Shown: positions 14,875-22,788, counted from the stretch's first letter. The stretch is 25,864 nt of DNA from CAZMGD01 sp964565705 (GCA_964565705.1 CAZMGD010000055.1:1-25864); one strand, 5' to 3'. Made by a program: numbers and translations. The notes: generated by a model not told the origin, from the letters alone.

Positions 14875-14882
14875 CGATGCAC

Positions 14883-14909
14883 AGACCAGGGCGGGAACGC
14901 GCCTGTGAC
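14883..14909 (-). promoter_or_regulatory. ECF41/SigJ-like promoter, possibly leaderless, for the 14236-14874 gene
   Basis: Minus strand GGTCACA, 16 bp, GGTC. The GGTC ends just 8 bp before ATG 14874, so transcription would start at or next to the start codon. This agrees with the absence of a ribosome binding site. Weaker than the others: one -35 mismatch and T, not C, before GGTC. Confidence 0.45.
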
Positions 14910-14971
14910 CGCTGACTACATTGACCGGTGCCGGGTGGCGCGGCTGCCCGCGTGCCGATCGAGATGACGTC

Positions 14972-17716
14972 GTGACTCGAACATCCTCCGAGCGCCTGCG
15001 GGGCCGCGAACACGAGCTCGCCGAACTCCACAGCCTGATCGACCGCGTCCGGGACGGGCGCAGTGGTGCGTTGATCGTGGTCGGCGAGGCCGGCGTCGGC
15101 AAGACGGCGTTGCTCGACGCGATGAGCGGCCGGCTGGCGCCGAACCTGGCGGTGCGGCAGATGCTCGCTTCGGAGGCCGAGATGGAGTTGGCCTATGCCG
15201 GACTGCAGTTCCTGTGCAGCTCGATGATGGGCGCTGCATCCGAGCTGCCGGCGCCGCAGCGCGAGGCGCTGGAGGGGGCCATCGGACTGCGGATCGCTTC
15301 GGCGCCGAATCCACTGCTCGTCGGCCTGGCCACGCTGAGCCTGCTCACCGAGGTCGCCGGCGACGGGGGCCTGCTGTGCGTCATCGATGACGCCCAATGG
15401 CTCGACGAGGCGTCGGCGAAAGCGATCGCGTTCGCCGCCCGACGCCTGGATGCCGAGGGTGTGGCGATCGTGCTGGCGATGCGCACGGTCAGCGCGGACT
15501 TCGCCGACCTTCCACAGCTACGCGTCGCCGGGCTCGGCGATGAGGACGCGCGGGCGCTGCTGCGTCGAGCGCTGCCAGGTGGGATCGACCCGCGCGTCTT
15601 CGACCAGTTGATCGCGGAAGCGCGCGGCAACCCGTTGGCCTTGCGGGAGCTGCCGCGGGTGCTGAGCCCGGCGGAGATCGCCGGCGGGTTCGCGTTGAGC
15701 AGTTCGATGCCGCTCGAGCGCCGGATCGAGCAGAGCCTGATCTCCCAGCTCGGCGAGCTGCCGGATCCGGCTCGCCTCTTGCTGCTCGTCGCCGCGGCGG
15801 ATCCGACCGGCGACCCGGGGCTGCTCTGGCGGGCCAGCGCCGAGCTCGACATCGAGCCGGCAGACCTCGACCTGGTGACGGCTGCGGACGCGCTGATCGT
15901 CGGGGCGCGGGTCACCTTCCGCCATCCCCTGGTCCGCTCCGCGGTGTACCGCTCGGCGACGCCAGAGGATCGGCGGCGCGTGCACGCCGCCCTGGCGGCG
16001 GCCACGTACGTCGATCGGGATCCGGACCGTCGCGCCTGGCACCGTGCCACGGCGACACTGCTCCCCGACGAGGACATCGCCGGCGACCTCGAACGATCGG
16101 CGGTTCGGGCGCGGACCCGCGGCGGCGCCGCTGCCTCGGCGGCGTTCCTCGAGCGTGCCGCAGCGCTCACGCCTGCTGTCCCGGTGAGGGTCGATCGCCT
16201 GATCGCCGCGGCGGAGGCGAAGCACGACGCCGGCACGCCGGACAAGGCGCTGCGTCTGCTCGATCTCGTCGCGGACCTCTCGGGCACCCCGCTGCAGGAG
16301 GCGCTCGCCGCCCGGCTGCGTGCCCGCGCCCAATACGCGCTCCGGCGCGATCGCGCCGGCGCCGGGCTGCTGCTCGCGGCCGCCCAGCGGCTGGAACCGT
16401 TCGATCAGGTGCTGGCCCGGGACACGTACATCGAGGCGTTGGCCGCGGCGCTCTACGGCGGCCGCCTGGGCGACGCCGACGCCGTCGCTGCCGTGTCCCA
16501 CGCGATCCTGCGGGCGACCGACGGCGACGATTCCGACCGTCCGCGAGACCTGCTGCTGCGCGGCCAGGCGCTGCTCGCCGCACACGGCCAGGCGGCCGCG
16601 ATCCCGACACTTCGCCGCGCCCTACGCGCCTTCCTCGATCATCCCCCGGACGCGCTGGAGCTGCACTGGATGTGGTTCGCGTCGCGTGCTGCTCAGGATC
16701 TGTGGGATCCGCGGTCGCTGAGCGAGCTGGCGGAGCGTCAAGTGCAACTCGCTCGCGCCGAAGGGGTTCTCACTGTGCTGCCGATCGCGCTCAGCCTGCT
16801 GATGCTCGCCCAGACCGTCGACGGTCGGCTCGACGCGGCCGAAGCCTCGTGCGACGAGATCGACGCCATCAAGCAGGTGACCGGCCACCCCCTGCCGCCC
16901 TATGGGCGCATGTTCCTCGCCGCCTATCGCGGCCACGACGAGGAGACGGTTCGGCTGGCCCGGCAAGTCCGTGCAGACGGGGAGGTCCGCGGCGAGGGGT
17001 ACGCGGTCAGCGCCGCGAACTTCGCCGAGGCGATCCTCTTCAACGGCCTGGGGCGCTACACCGAGGCCGTGGAGGTAGCGCGCCGCGAACTGCCGTACAC
17101 CCACGAGTTGAGCCATGCGATGCGCACGTTGCTCGAGTTGGTCGAGGCGGCGGTCCGCGCCGGCGAGCGTGAGCTTGCCGAGGACGCCTTCGAACGGCTG
17201 GTGGGCGTGACGGCGCCGTTGGGCAACGACTGGGCGCTCGCGGTGCTCGCCATGGCTCGTGCCCAGGTGCGCGAGGACGACGCCGAGGCGCTGTTCCTCG
17301 AGGCGATCGAACGGTTCGAGCGCGCTGCGATCCCGATCATGATCGGTCGCACCCGGCTGCTCTACGGCGAGCTGCTCCGCCGCCGGCAGCGCCGTGTCGA
17401 CGCCCGCGTCCAGCTGCGCGCCGCCTATGAGATCCTCTCCGATTGCGGGCTCAACGGATTCGCCGAGCGCGCCGCACGAGAGCTGAGCGCCACCGGCGAG
17501 ACCCTGCGCACGCGAGGCCATGACACGACAGGTCAGCTGACCGAGCAAGAGCGCAACGTTGCCCGGCTCGCCAGCCAAGGACTCAGCAACCGGGAGATCG
17601 GTGCACGACTGTTCATCAGCGCGCGCACCGCCGAATACCACCTTCGCAAGGTGTTCATCAAGCGCGGCATCACCTCGCGGTCAGAGCTCAGGACGGCGTT
17701 CGTCGACATCGACTAA
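14972..17716 (+). CDS. LAL-type LuxR-family regulator (large ATP-binding), copy 2
   Basis: About 914 residues. N-terminal LRGREHELAELHSLI leads into Walker A GEAGVGKTALLDAM near residue 43 and Walker B LLCVIDDAQWLDEAS near 136. A TPR-like helical middle follows, then a C-terminal LuxR helix-turn-helix (LTEQERNVARLASQGLSNRE, IGARLFISARTAEYHLRKVF). GTG 14972 is preferred because LAL proteins start shortly before the GRE motif; a TTG start at about 14921 keeps the frame open. It is a clear paralogue of 4239-7091 but on the opposite strand and without an ECF-like promoter. Its TAA stop overlaps the TAG stop of the SRPBCC gene on the other strand (17713-17716). Confidence 0.93.
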   Translation: MTRTSSERLRGREHELAELHSLIDRVRDGRSGALIVVGEAGVGKTALLDAMSGRLAPNLAVRQMLASEAEMELAYAGLQFLCSSMMGAASELPAPQREALEGAIGLRIASAPNPLLVGLATLSLLTEVAGDGGLLCVIDDAQWLDEASAKAIAFAARRLDAEGVAIVLAMRTVSADFADLPQLRVAGLGDEDARALLRRALPGGIDPRVFDQLIAEARGNPLALRELPRVLSPAEIAGGFALSSSMPLERRIEQSLISQLGELPDPARLLLLVAAADPTGDPGLLWRASAELDIEPADLDLVTAADALIVGARVTFRHPLVRSAVYRSATPEDRRRVHAALAAATYVDRDPDRRAWHRATATLLPDEDIAGDLERSAVRARTRGGAAASAAFLERAAALTPAVPVRVDRLIAAAEAKHDAGTPDKALRLLDLVADLSGTPLQEALAARLRARAQYALRRDRAGAGLLLAAAQRLEPFDQVLARDTYIEALAAALYGGRLGDADAVAAVSHAILRATDGDDSDRPRDLLLRGQALLAAHGQAAAIPTLRRALRAFLDHPPDALELHWMWFASRAAQDLWDPRSLSELAERQVQLARAEGVLTVLPIALSLLMLAQTVDGRLDAAEASCDEIDAIKQVTGHPLPPYGRMFLAAYRGHDEETVRLARQVRADGEVRGEGYAVSAANFAEAILFNGLGRYTEAVEVARRELPYTHELSHAMRTLLELVEAAVRAGERELAEDAFERLVGVTAPLGNDWALAVLAMARAQVREDDAEALFLEAIERFERAAIPIMIGRTRLLYGELLRRRQRRVDARVQLRAAYEILSDCGLNGFAERAARELSATGETLRTRGHDTTGQLTEQERNVARLASQGLSNREIGARLFISARTAEYHLRKVFIKRGITSRSELRTAFVDID

Positions 17717-18219
17717 TCGGTGTCCGCGAACGCCGCTGCGGCCGCGGCCGCGTATCGAGCCGCCAACTCGGCGATCCGGGTGCCACGCAACGGAGCAGGG
17801 GCTGCTCCGTTCTCGACGAGGCGCACGAACCGTGCGAAGCGCTCATGGAGATCGGCGCCTGCGGCGCCGACGAGGTCGACGTCGTCGCTGTCGATCCAGG
17901 ACCGCACCGTCAGGCGTGCGCCGGAGCCGGCGGCGGCAACCTCCCAACGCACCGTCTCGAGCCCACAGGTCCATTCCAAGACTGGGGACTCGGGCCGATC
18001 CGCCTCAGCGGATGGAGCGATGTTCTGGTCACCGCAAGCTCCGTGCTGCACTGGCCACGACGCTGGTCGGACCGGATCGCTGAGCCCCTCACGACACGGC
18101 GACGGGGTCAGCAAGCGCCACACCTCGGCCGGCGCTCGGTTGACCAGCTGCTCGAAGCCCAGCACGGCGCGACCCTCGTCGCGCCCGACGGAGCCCATCG
18201 TGGAAGCGTCGACGTTCAT
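17713..18219 (-). CDS. SRPBCC (START/Bet v1-like) domain protein
   Basis: A 168-residue protein with the SRPBCC/AHSA1 pattern: AVLGFEQLVNRAPAEVWRLL (an early strand then VNRAPAEVWRLLT), a middle strand SPVLEWTCG, RWEVAAAGSGARLTVRSWID and a long C-terminal helix (DLHERFARFVRLVENG) followed by an Ala-rich tail. The fold forms a hydrophobic ligand pocket. ATG 18219 has AGGGGC just upstream and an ECF-like promoter 57 bp upstream; the open frame runs on to 19002 only as shadow of the aldo/keto reductase. It follows that reductase after 113 bp but seems to have its own promoter. Ligand unknown. Confidence 0.8.
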   Translation of the reverse strand: MNVDASTMGSVGRDEGRAVLGFEQLVNRAPAEVWRLLTPSPCREGLSDPVRPASWPVQHGACGDQNIAPSAEADRPESPVLEWTCGLETVRWEVAAAGSGARLTVRSWIDSDDVDLVGAAGADLHERFARFVRLVENGAAPAPLRGTRIAELAARYAAAAAAAFADTD

Positions 18220-18276
18220 TTGCCCCTGGCCCTCCGCATGTGGTTCTCGGTGACGCCGACGGGCGTCGCCATCGAA

Positions 18277-18303
18277 GACCGCCACGGCCTGCGGACCGTG
18301 ACA
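18277..18303 (-). promoter_or_regulatory. ECF41/SigJ-like promoter for the SRPBCC gene
   Basis: Minus strand TGTCACG, 16 bp, GGTC (C before GGTC), 57 bp before ATG 18219. A small hairpin GACGCC-GACG-GGCGTC (18252-18267) lies between promoter and gene. Confidence 0.7.
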
Positions 18304-18332
18304 ACCACCTGTGAGCGGTACGTGGGCGGTGA

Positions 18333-19313
18333 TCACCTGTCCGTGCCGGCCGGCGCGTCGATGCCATCGCGAGACCCGACGATCTCCGACGGAGGCAATG
18401 CGGCGTCGAGACGCTGGCGCGTCTCTGCGCCGACCACGACTTCGGCGGCGGCCGCGTTCTCGTCGAGTCGCCCGATGTGACGTGTTCCGGGGATCGGCAC
18501 GACGTCGTGCGCCATCACCCAGGCAAGAGCGACCTGGGCGACGGTGGCGCCGAGTTCCGTAGCGATCGCTTCGACGCGCTCGACCAACCTTCGGTTCGCT
18601 GCGAACGCGTCGGGAGCGAATCGCGGGAGAGATCGGCGGGCGTCGTCGGGATCGAGGTCGTCGAGGCTGCGGATGCCGTCGGAAAGAACTCCTCGTCCGA
18701 GCGGGGAGAATGCGACGAACCCGATGCCGAGCTCGTCGGCTGTCTCCTTCTCGTCGTTGCGGAGGACGTCGGTCGCGAACAGCGAGAACTCCGACTGCAC
18801 CGCGGCGATCGGATGGACGGCATGAGCGCGGCGCATCGTCGACGGCGCCACTTCCGAGAGCCCGACGTGGCGGATCTTGCCGGCGTGGACCAGGTCGGCA
18901 AGCGCACCGACACTCTCCTCGATCGGCACGACAGGGTCTGCTCGGTGCAGGTAGTGGATGTCGATGATGTCGATGCCGAGGTGCCGCAACGAACGCTCGC
19001 ACGCGCGCCGGATGTAGGCAGGCGTGCCGTTGCGACCGTGGATCGTGCCATCGTCGTCGGTCTCTGCTGACGCCTTCGTCGCGATCGTCACCTCGTCGCG
19101 CCGGCCGTGCAACGCCTTGCCGATCAGTTGCTCGTTGGTGAACGGACCGTAAGCCTCCGCCGTGTCGATGAAGGTGACGCCGATGTCGACGGCGTGTCGC
19201 AGCGTCGCGATCGACTCGCGTTCGTCGCTCGGACCGTAGAACGCGCTCATGCCCATCGCTCCGAGGCCGATTGCCGAGACGGTCAGGCCGTCACCAAGAC
19301 GTTGTTGTCGCAT
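18333..19313 (-). CDS. Aldo/keto reductase
   Basis: A 326-residue NADPH-dependent aldo/keto reductase. The catalytic tetrad is visible: Asp and Tyr in FIDTAEAYGPF (about residues 49-54), Lys in TIATKAS and His in DIHYLHRADP. The C-terminal cofactor-binding region reads VVPIPGTRHIGRLDENAAAAE. The sequence resembles the group that includes plant-type AKR13 enzymes reducing aldehydes and methylglyoxal-like carbonyls. ATG 19313 is the standard family start (MRQQRLGDGLTVSAIGLGAM) with a GAAGAGG upstream. It lies 44 bp after the NmrA-like gene at 19358 on the same strand, with no own ECF site, so the two form one operon. Confidence 0.93.
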   Translation of the reverse strand: MRQQRLGDGLTVSAIGLGAMGMSAFYGPSDERESIATLRHAVDIGVTFIDTAEAYGPFTNEQLIGKALHGRRDEVTIATKASAETDDDGTIHGRNGTPAYIRRACERSLRHLGIDIIDIHYLHRADPVVPIEESVGALADLVHAGKIRHVGLSEVAPSTMRRAHAVHPIAAVQSEFSLFATDVLRNDEKETADELGIGFVAFSPLGRGVLSDGIRSLDDLDPDDARRSLPRFAPDAFAANRRLVERVEAIATELGATVAQVALAWVMAHDVVPIPGTRHIGRLDENAAAAEVVVGAETRQRLDAALPPSEIVGSRDGIDAPAGTDR

Positions 19314-19357
19314 CGGATGCCTCTTCCAGGTCCTGCGGTGACGACTCGGAGCGAGGT

Positions 19358-20116
19358 TCAGGCCGACTGCTGCGCCTGGTCGAGCCACTCGGACAGGACC
19401 GTCGGGCCGACCTGCGCATCGGCGGAGGGCAGCAGCGTGCGCTCGGCGAGGCGCACCCAGCCGTAGTACGGCGCGCTCGGATCGGTCAACACCTGCCGCG
19501 GGTCCCGGCGTGCCTGCAGCACCCGGCGGCCGAGCTCGTCCATCCGGAAGCTCTCCGGTCCGCCGACCTCGATGATGTCGCCGACCGGTGGGCGGGCCGC
19601 AGCGCGTGCGACCGCGGCGGAGACGTCGCGCGCCGCGATCGGCTGGATCAGCGCGGGCGGGAGTCGGACCGTGTCACCGTCGGTGGCGCTGTCGATGATG
19701 CTGCCGAGGAACTCGAAGAACTGTGTTGCTCGGACGATGGTGGAGGGGATCGGCCCTGAGCGGACCAGGCTTTCCTGCACGATCTTGGCTCGGAAGTAGC
19801 CGCTCGCGAGCATGCGCTCGGTGCCGACCACGGAGAGGGCGACGTGGTGTCCGACCCCCGCTTCCGACTCAGCGGTGAGCAGCGTTCGCGTCGAGGTCAG
19901 GAAGAAGTCCATCACCGCGGCGTCCTCCCACGACGGGGAGTTCGTCACGTCGACCACGACCTGGGCGCCATCGAGGCATTCGTGCAGCCCGACACCGGTG
20001 AGCGTGTCCACGCCGGTGTTGGGCGAGGCGGCGACGGCGTCATGTCCACGTGCGTTCAGATCTGCGACCACGTTCGACCCGATCAAGCCGGTGCCTCCGA
20101 CGACGACGATTCTCAT
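19358..20116 (-). CDS. NmrA-like NAD(P)-binding protein, paralogue 1
   Basis: A 252-residue atypical short-chain dehydrogenase of the NmrA/COG0702 type. It starts with the dinucleotide motif VVGGTGLIGSNVV, then VVVDVTNSPSWEDAA, HHVALSVVGTERMLASGYFR and IVRATQFFEF; the classical YxxxK active site is not clear, as usual for NmrA-like sensors or reductases of quinones. A GGAGAGGAGAAGG run precedes ATG 20116. An ECF-like promoter lies 53 bp upstream and the aldo/keto reductase follows. NmrA-like epimerase/oxidoreductases are the usual partners of ECF41 sigma factors. Two paralogues follow at 20211 and 21123. Confidence 0.92.
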   Translation of the reverse strand: MRIVVVGGTGLIGSNVVADLNARGHDAVAASPNTGVDTLTGVGLHECLDGAQVVVDVTNSPSWEDAAVMDFFLTSTRTLLTAESEAGVGHHVALSVVGTERMLASGYFRAKIVQESLVRSGPIPSTIVRATQFFEFLGSIIDSATDGDTVRLPPALIQPIAARDVSAAVARAAARPPVGDIIEVGGPESFRMDELGRRVLQARRDPRQVLTDPSAPYYGWVRLAERTLLPSADAQVGPTVLSEWLDQAQQSA

Positions 20117-20169
20117 GTCGACCTTCTCCTCTCCGTGGCAAGCGACGCGTTGTCGCTCTCGACACCGGA

Positions 20170-20196
20170 GACCGGGCTCGCCCCATCGATGTGACA
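20170..20196 (-). promoter_or_regulatory. ECF41/SigJ-like promoter for NmrA-like gene 1 and aldo/keto reductase
   Basis: Minus strand TGTCACA, 16 bp, GGTC (C before GGTC), 53 bp before ATG 20116. Confidence 0.75.
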
Positions 20197-20210
20197 GATG
20201 ACGATGAGGA

Positions 20211-20972
20211 TCAGCGCGGGCGTCGACGTTCCCCCTGCGCCAACCAGCTCGCGAACCGGGTGGACCCGACCGTCGCGCCGGGGCCGGGTAGCAGCGTGTC
20301 GGCGCCGACGTCAGTCTCGAAGTAGCGGGCCTGCGGATCGGCCACCACGATCCGTCGGTCGTCTGCCGAACGCAGGCCTCGCTGCACGAGGTCGGGCAAC
20401 ACGAACGTCTCCGGTCCGGCGATCTCGACGATGTCGCCGGCCGGAACGCCGCCCGCGAGGGCGGCGACCGCCGCGGCGACGTCGGCGGCGGCGATCGGCT
20501 GGAACTGGACAGGAGGCAGCCGCACGATCGTGCCGACGGTGGCGTGATCGGCGATCTGTGGGAGGAACTCGAAGAACTGTGTCGCCCGGACGATCGTGTG
20601 GGGGAGCGGGCCCGATCGCACGAGGCTCTCTTGCACGATCTTGGCCCGGAACCAACCGCTGGCCAGGAGGTGCTCGGTCCCCACGACGGACAGCGCAAGA
20701 TGGTGTTGGACGCAGGCGGCGCGTCCGGCCTCGAGCAGGCGCTGGGTGGACGTGAGGAAGAAGTCCATCACGTCTGCCGCCGCCCAGGTACGTGGCCGGG
20801 TCACGTCGACGACGACGTCCGCTCCGGCGAGCGCGTCGGCAACACCTCGACCGGAGCAGCTGTCGATCCCGGTGCTCGGCGACGCGCCAACGACCACATA
20901 CCCGGAACGGCTGAGGAGTTCGCAGACCTTGGCGCCGATGAGGCCCGTGCCCCCGGCGACGACGACTTTCAC
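20211..20972 (-). CDS. NmrA-like NAD(P)-binding protein, paralogue 2
   Basis: A 253-residue NmrA-like protein with VVAGGTGLIGAKV at the N-terminus, VVVDVTRPRTWAAADVMDFF, HHLALSVVGTEHLLASGWFR and TIVRATQFFEF. It is clearly homologous end to end with the genes at 19358 and 21123; it is on the same strand as the first and divergent from the third. The start is GTG 20972, with AAGGAG nine bases ahead. The ECF-like site at 21014-21040 is 41 bp upstream. Probably a redox-cofactor-binding reductase or sensor; substrate unknown. Confidence 0.91.
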   Translation of the reverse strand: MKVVVAGGTGLIGAKVCELLSRSGYVVVGASPSTGIDSCSGRGVADALAGADVVVDVTRPRTWAAADVMDFFLTSTQRLLEAGRAACVQHHLALSVVGTEHLLASGWFRAKIVQESLVRSGPLPHTIVRATQFFEFLPQIADHATVGTIVRLPPVQFQPIAAADVAAAVAALAGGVPAGDIVEIAGPETFVLPDLVQRGLRSADDRRIVVADPQARYFETDVGADTLLPGPGATVGSTRFASWLAQGERRRPR

Positions 20973-21013
20973 TTCCCGGGCTCCTTTCCTCGACGTGATC
21001 GATCGTGACAGGA

Positions 21014-21040
21014 GACCGCGTGTGGCGCCTCGACGTGACC
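21014..21040 (-). promoter_or_regulatory. ECF41/SigJ-like promoter for NmrA-like gene 2
   Basis: Minus strand GGTCACG, 16 bp, GGTC (C before GGTC), 41 bp before GTG 20972. The -35 differs at two of seven bases from TGTCACA. It is back-to-back with the plus-strand site starting at 21046, only 5 bp away. Confidence 0.5.
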
Positions 21041-21045
21041 GGTGG

Positions 21046-21072
21046 TGTCACAGATGGCCGCCGAGAACGGTC
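21046..21072 (+). promoter_or_regulatory. ECF41/SigJ-like promoter for NmrA-like gene 3 operon
   Basis: Plus strand TGTCACA, 16 bp, GGTC (C before GGTC), 50 bp before ATG 21123. Confidence 0.75.
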
Positions 21073-21122
21073 CACCCCGTTGGCCGGCGCGTCCGTCCGC
21101 CGGCGTCCTGAGGAGGTTCGTC

Positions 21123-21884
21123 ATGAAGGTCGTCGTCATCGGCGGGACAGGTCTGATCGGCTCCAAGCTGGTCACCAAGCTGACCGAGCACGGTCACGAT
21201 GCCGTCGCCGCGGCGCCGAACACCGGTGTCGACACGCTCACAGGTGAAGGGTTGGCCGAGGTGATGCAAGCCGCGCAGGTGGTCGTCGATGTCTCGAACT
21301 CGCCGTCGTTCGAGGACGCCGCGGTACTGGACTTCTTCCGGACCTCGACGACGAACCTGCTCGCGGCCGAGCGAGCGGCGGGAGTCGGCCATCACGTCGC
21401 CTTGTCCGTCGTCGGCACCGAGCGGCTGAGCCAGAGCGGGTACTTCCGGGCGAAGATCGCCCAGGAGCTGTTGATCGCCGCGTCGTCCTTGCCCTACTCG
21501 ATCGTGCACGCTACGCAGTTCTTCGAGTTCGTCCAGAGCATCGCCCAGTCGGCGACCGAAGGTGACACCGTGCGGCTCGCGCCGGTGCTGATCCAGCCGA
21601 TGGCTGCAGACGACGTCGCCGCCGCCGTCGGCAAGATCGCAGTCGGCCAACCGGTGCGCGGCATCGTCGAGGTCGCCGGCCCGGAGCAGTTCCGCCTCGA
21701 CGACCTCGCCCGTCAGCGCCTCGCCGCGACGAACGATCCGCGCCGAGTCGTCGGCGATCCCACCGCTGCGTACTTCGGCGCGCAGCTCGGCGAGCGCACG
21801 CTGCTGCCCGCCCGGGGCGCACGGATCGGCTCGATCCGCTTCGCCGACTGGCTGCAGCGATCGATGGCGGCCACGCCTGCCTGA
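21123..21884 (+). CDS. NmrA-like NAD(P)-binding protein, paralogue 3
   Basis: A 253-residue NmrA-like protein: VVVIGGTGLIGSKLVTKL, then NTGVDTLTGEGL, VVVDVSNSPSFEDAA, HHVALSVVGTERLSQSGYFR and IVHATQFFEF. It is closest in wording to paralogue 1 (shared NTGVDTLTG and DVxNSPSxEDAA), suggesting a recent duplication. GAGGAGG lies at correct distance before ATG 21123. It is followed after 71 bp by the 93-aa gene and the nitrobindin-like gene, probably as one transcript. Confidence 0.92.
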   Translation: MKVVVIGGTGLIGSKLVTKLTEHGHDAVAAAPNTGVDTLTGEGLAEVMQAAQVVVDVSNSPSFEDAAVLDFFRTSTTNLLAAERAAGVGHHVALSVVGTERLSQSGYFRAKIAQELLIAASSLPYSIVHATQFFEFVQSIAQSATEGDTVRLAPVLIQPMAADDVAAAVGKIAVGQPVRGIVEVAGPEQFRLDDLARQRLAATNDPRRVVGDPTAAYFGAQLGERTLLPARGARIGSIRFADWLQRSMAATPA

Positions 21885-21955
21885 CCAGGACCCGACCCGA
21901 CCCGACGATCGTCGCCGACCATCCGCCCAACCGAGCCACCCCGCGAAGGAGCACC

Positions 21956-22237
21956 ATGTTCACGTACGAGCCCAGCCCATTCGTCGAGACGATCGGCTAC
22001 CAGCCGGTCGAGTTCCTCGACATCCCGCCGATGCGAGAGTCACTGGGCATCGACCCACCGCCCACCGACACCGCCCGACCTCGGCTCACGTCGGGCGAAC
22101 GCTCTCGGTTGATGTGGGCCGCGCGCCGCTACATCGGCGACCTCGTCGAGATGCTCGCCGGTGACGACACCGACGTGCGCCTGGTCATCGAAGAGCTCGA
22201 CGCCGCCGAATCGAGCAGGTTGGTGCGTTCGCCATGA
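21956..22237 (+). CDS. 93-residue hypothetical protein
   Basis: A soluble protein beginning MFTYEPSPFVETIGYQPVEF with a Pro-rich first half and a helical second half (RLMWAARRYIGDLVEMLAGD, then VRLVIEELDAAESS). AAGGAG is placed well before ATG 21956. Its TGA overlaps the ATG of the nitrobindin-like gene (ATGA at 22234-22237), so the two are translationally coupled and probably functionally linked. No family recognised. Confidence 0.75.
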   Translation: MFTYEPSPFVETIGYQPVEFLDIPPMRESLGIDPPPTDTARPRLTSGERSRLMWAARRYIGDLVEMLAGDDTDVRLVIEELDAAESSRLVRSP

Positions 22238-22788
22238 GCGACCAGTGGGGGCCGCTGGCCGGGCTCGCGGGGGAGTGGGAGGGCGCCGACGGGTTCGACA
22301 CCGTGTACTCCCGCGCCGCGGGAACGACGGTGCGGACCCCGTACCGAGAGCGCACCACGTTCGTCCCGTTCGGGCCCGTGTTGAACGGCGAACAACGGGT
22401 CTACGGACTCGACTACCGCACCGCGATGTGGCGCGGCGACGAAGCACTGCCGTTCCACGCCGAGGTCGGCTACTGGCTGTACGACAGCGAGACGTCCGAG
22501 ATCCTGCGGGCCTTCGTCGTGCCCCGCGGTGTGACCGTGCTCGCCGGTGGACGGGCGAGCCCTGACGCCACGGAGCTCACGCTGTCGGCCTGCAAGACCG
22601 ACGGCGAGTACACGATCGGCGAGAGCGAGTTCCTGGGCAAGCGAGCGAGCTCGACGAGCTATCGCGTGACGGTGTGTCTTCAACCCGACGGCACGTGGAG
22701 CTATGACTCGACCACCACCCTGGTTCTCGCGAAACGTGCCGAGCCGTTTGCGCACACCGACCGCAACGTTCTTCGCAGGGTTGGCTGA
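22234..22788 (+). CDS. FABP/THAP4-like heme-binding protein (nitrobindin family)
   Basis: A 184-residue beta-barrel protein of the family also called FABP family or DUF1794. Typical motifs: LAGLAGEWEG near the start, FVPFGPVLNGEQRVYGLDYR, LPFHAEVGYWLYD and the C-terminal FAHTDRNVLRRVG, whose histidine is the expected proximal heme ligand. Nitrobindins bind ferric heme and isomerise peroxynitrite to nitrate, so a role against reactive nitrogen species is likely. It is last in the operon with NmrA-like paralogue 3 and the 93-aa protein. Length is normal for the family. Confidence 0.9.
   Translation: MSDQWGPLAGLAGEWEGADGFDTVYSRAAGTTVRTPYRERTTFVPFGPVLNGEQRVYGLDYRTAMWRGDEALPFHAEVGYWLYDSETSEILRAFVVPRGVTVLAGGRASPDATELTLSACKTDGEYTIGESEFLGKRASSTSYRVTVCLQPDGTWSYDSTTTLVLAKRAEPFAHTDRNVLRRVG

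Noticed and set aside
15918..15942. A further sigma-type site (GGTCACC ... GGTC) inside the second LAL gene
   Set aside because: Spacing is 14, not 16, and it lies inside coding sequence.
15193..16585. Long minus-strand frames opposite the second LAL gene
   Set aside because: Same reason; no domain pattern and the plus strand carries the recognised protein.
17713..19002. A 429-aa minus-strand protein
   Set aside because: The N-terminal part is the wrong frame of the aldo/keto reductase and its intergenic region; only the SRPBCC part from 18219 is real.
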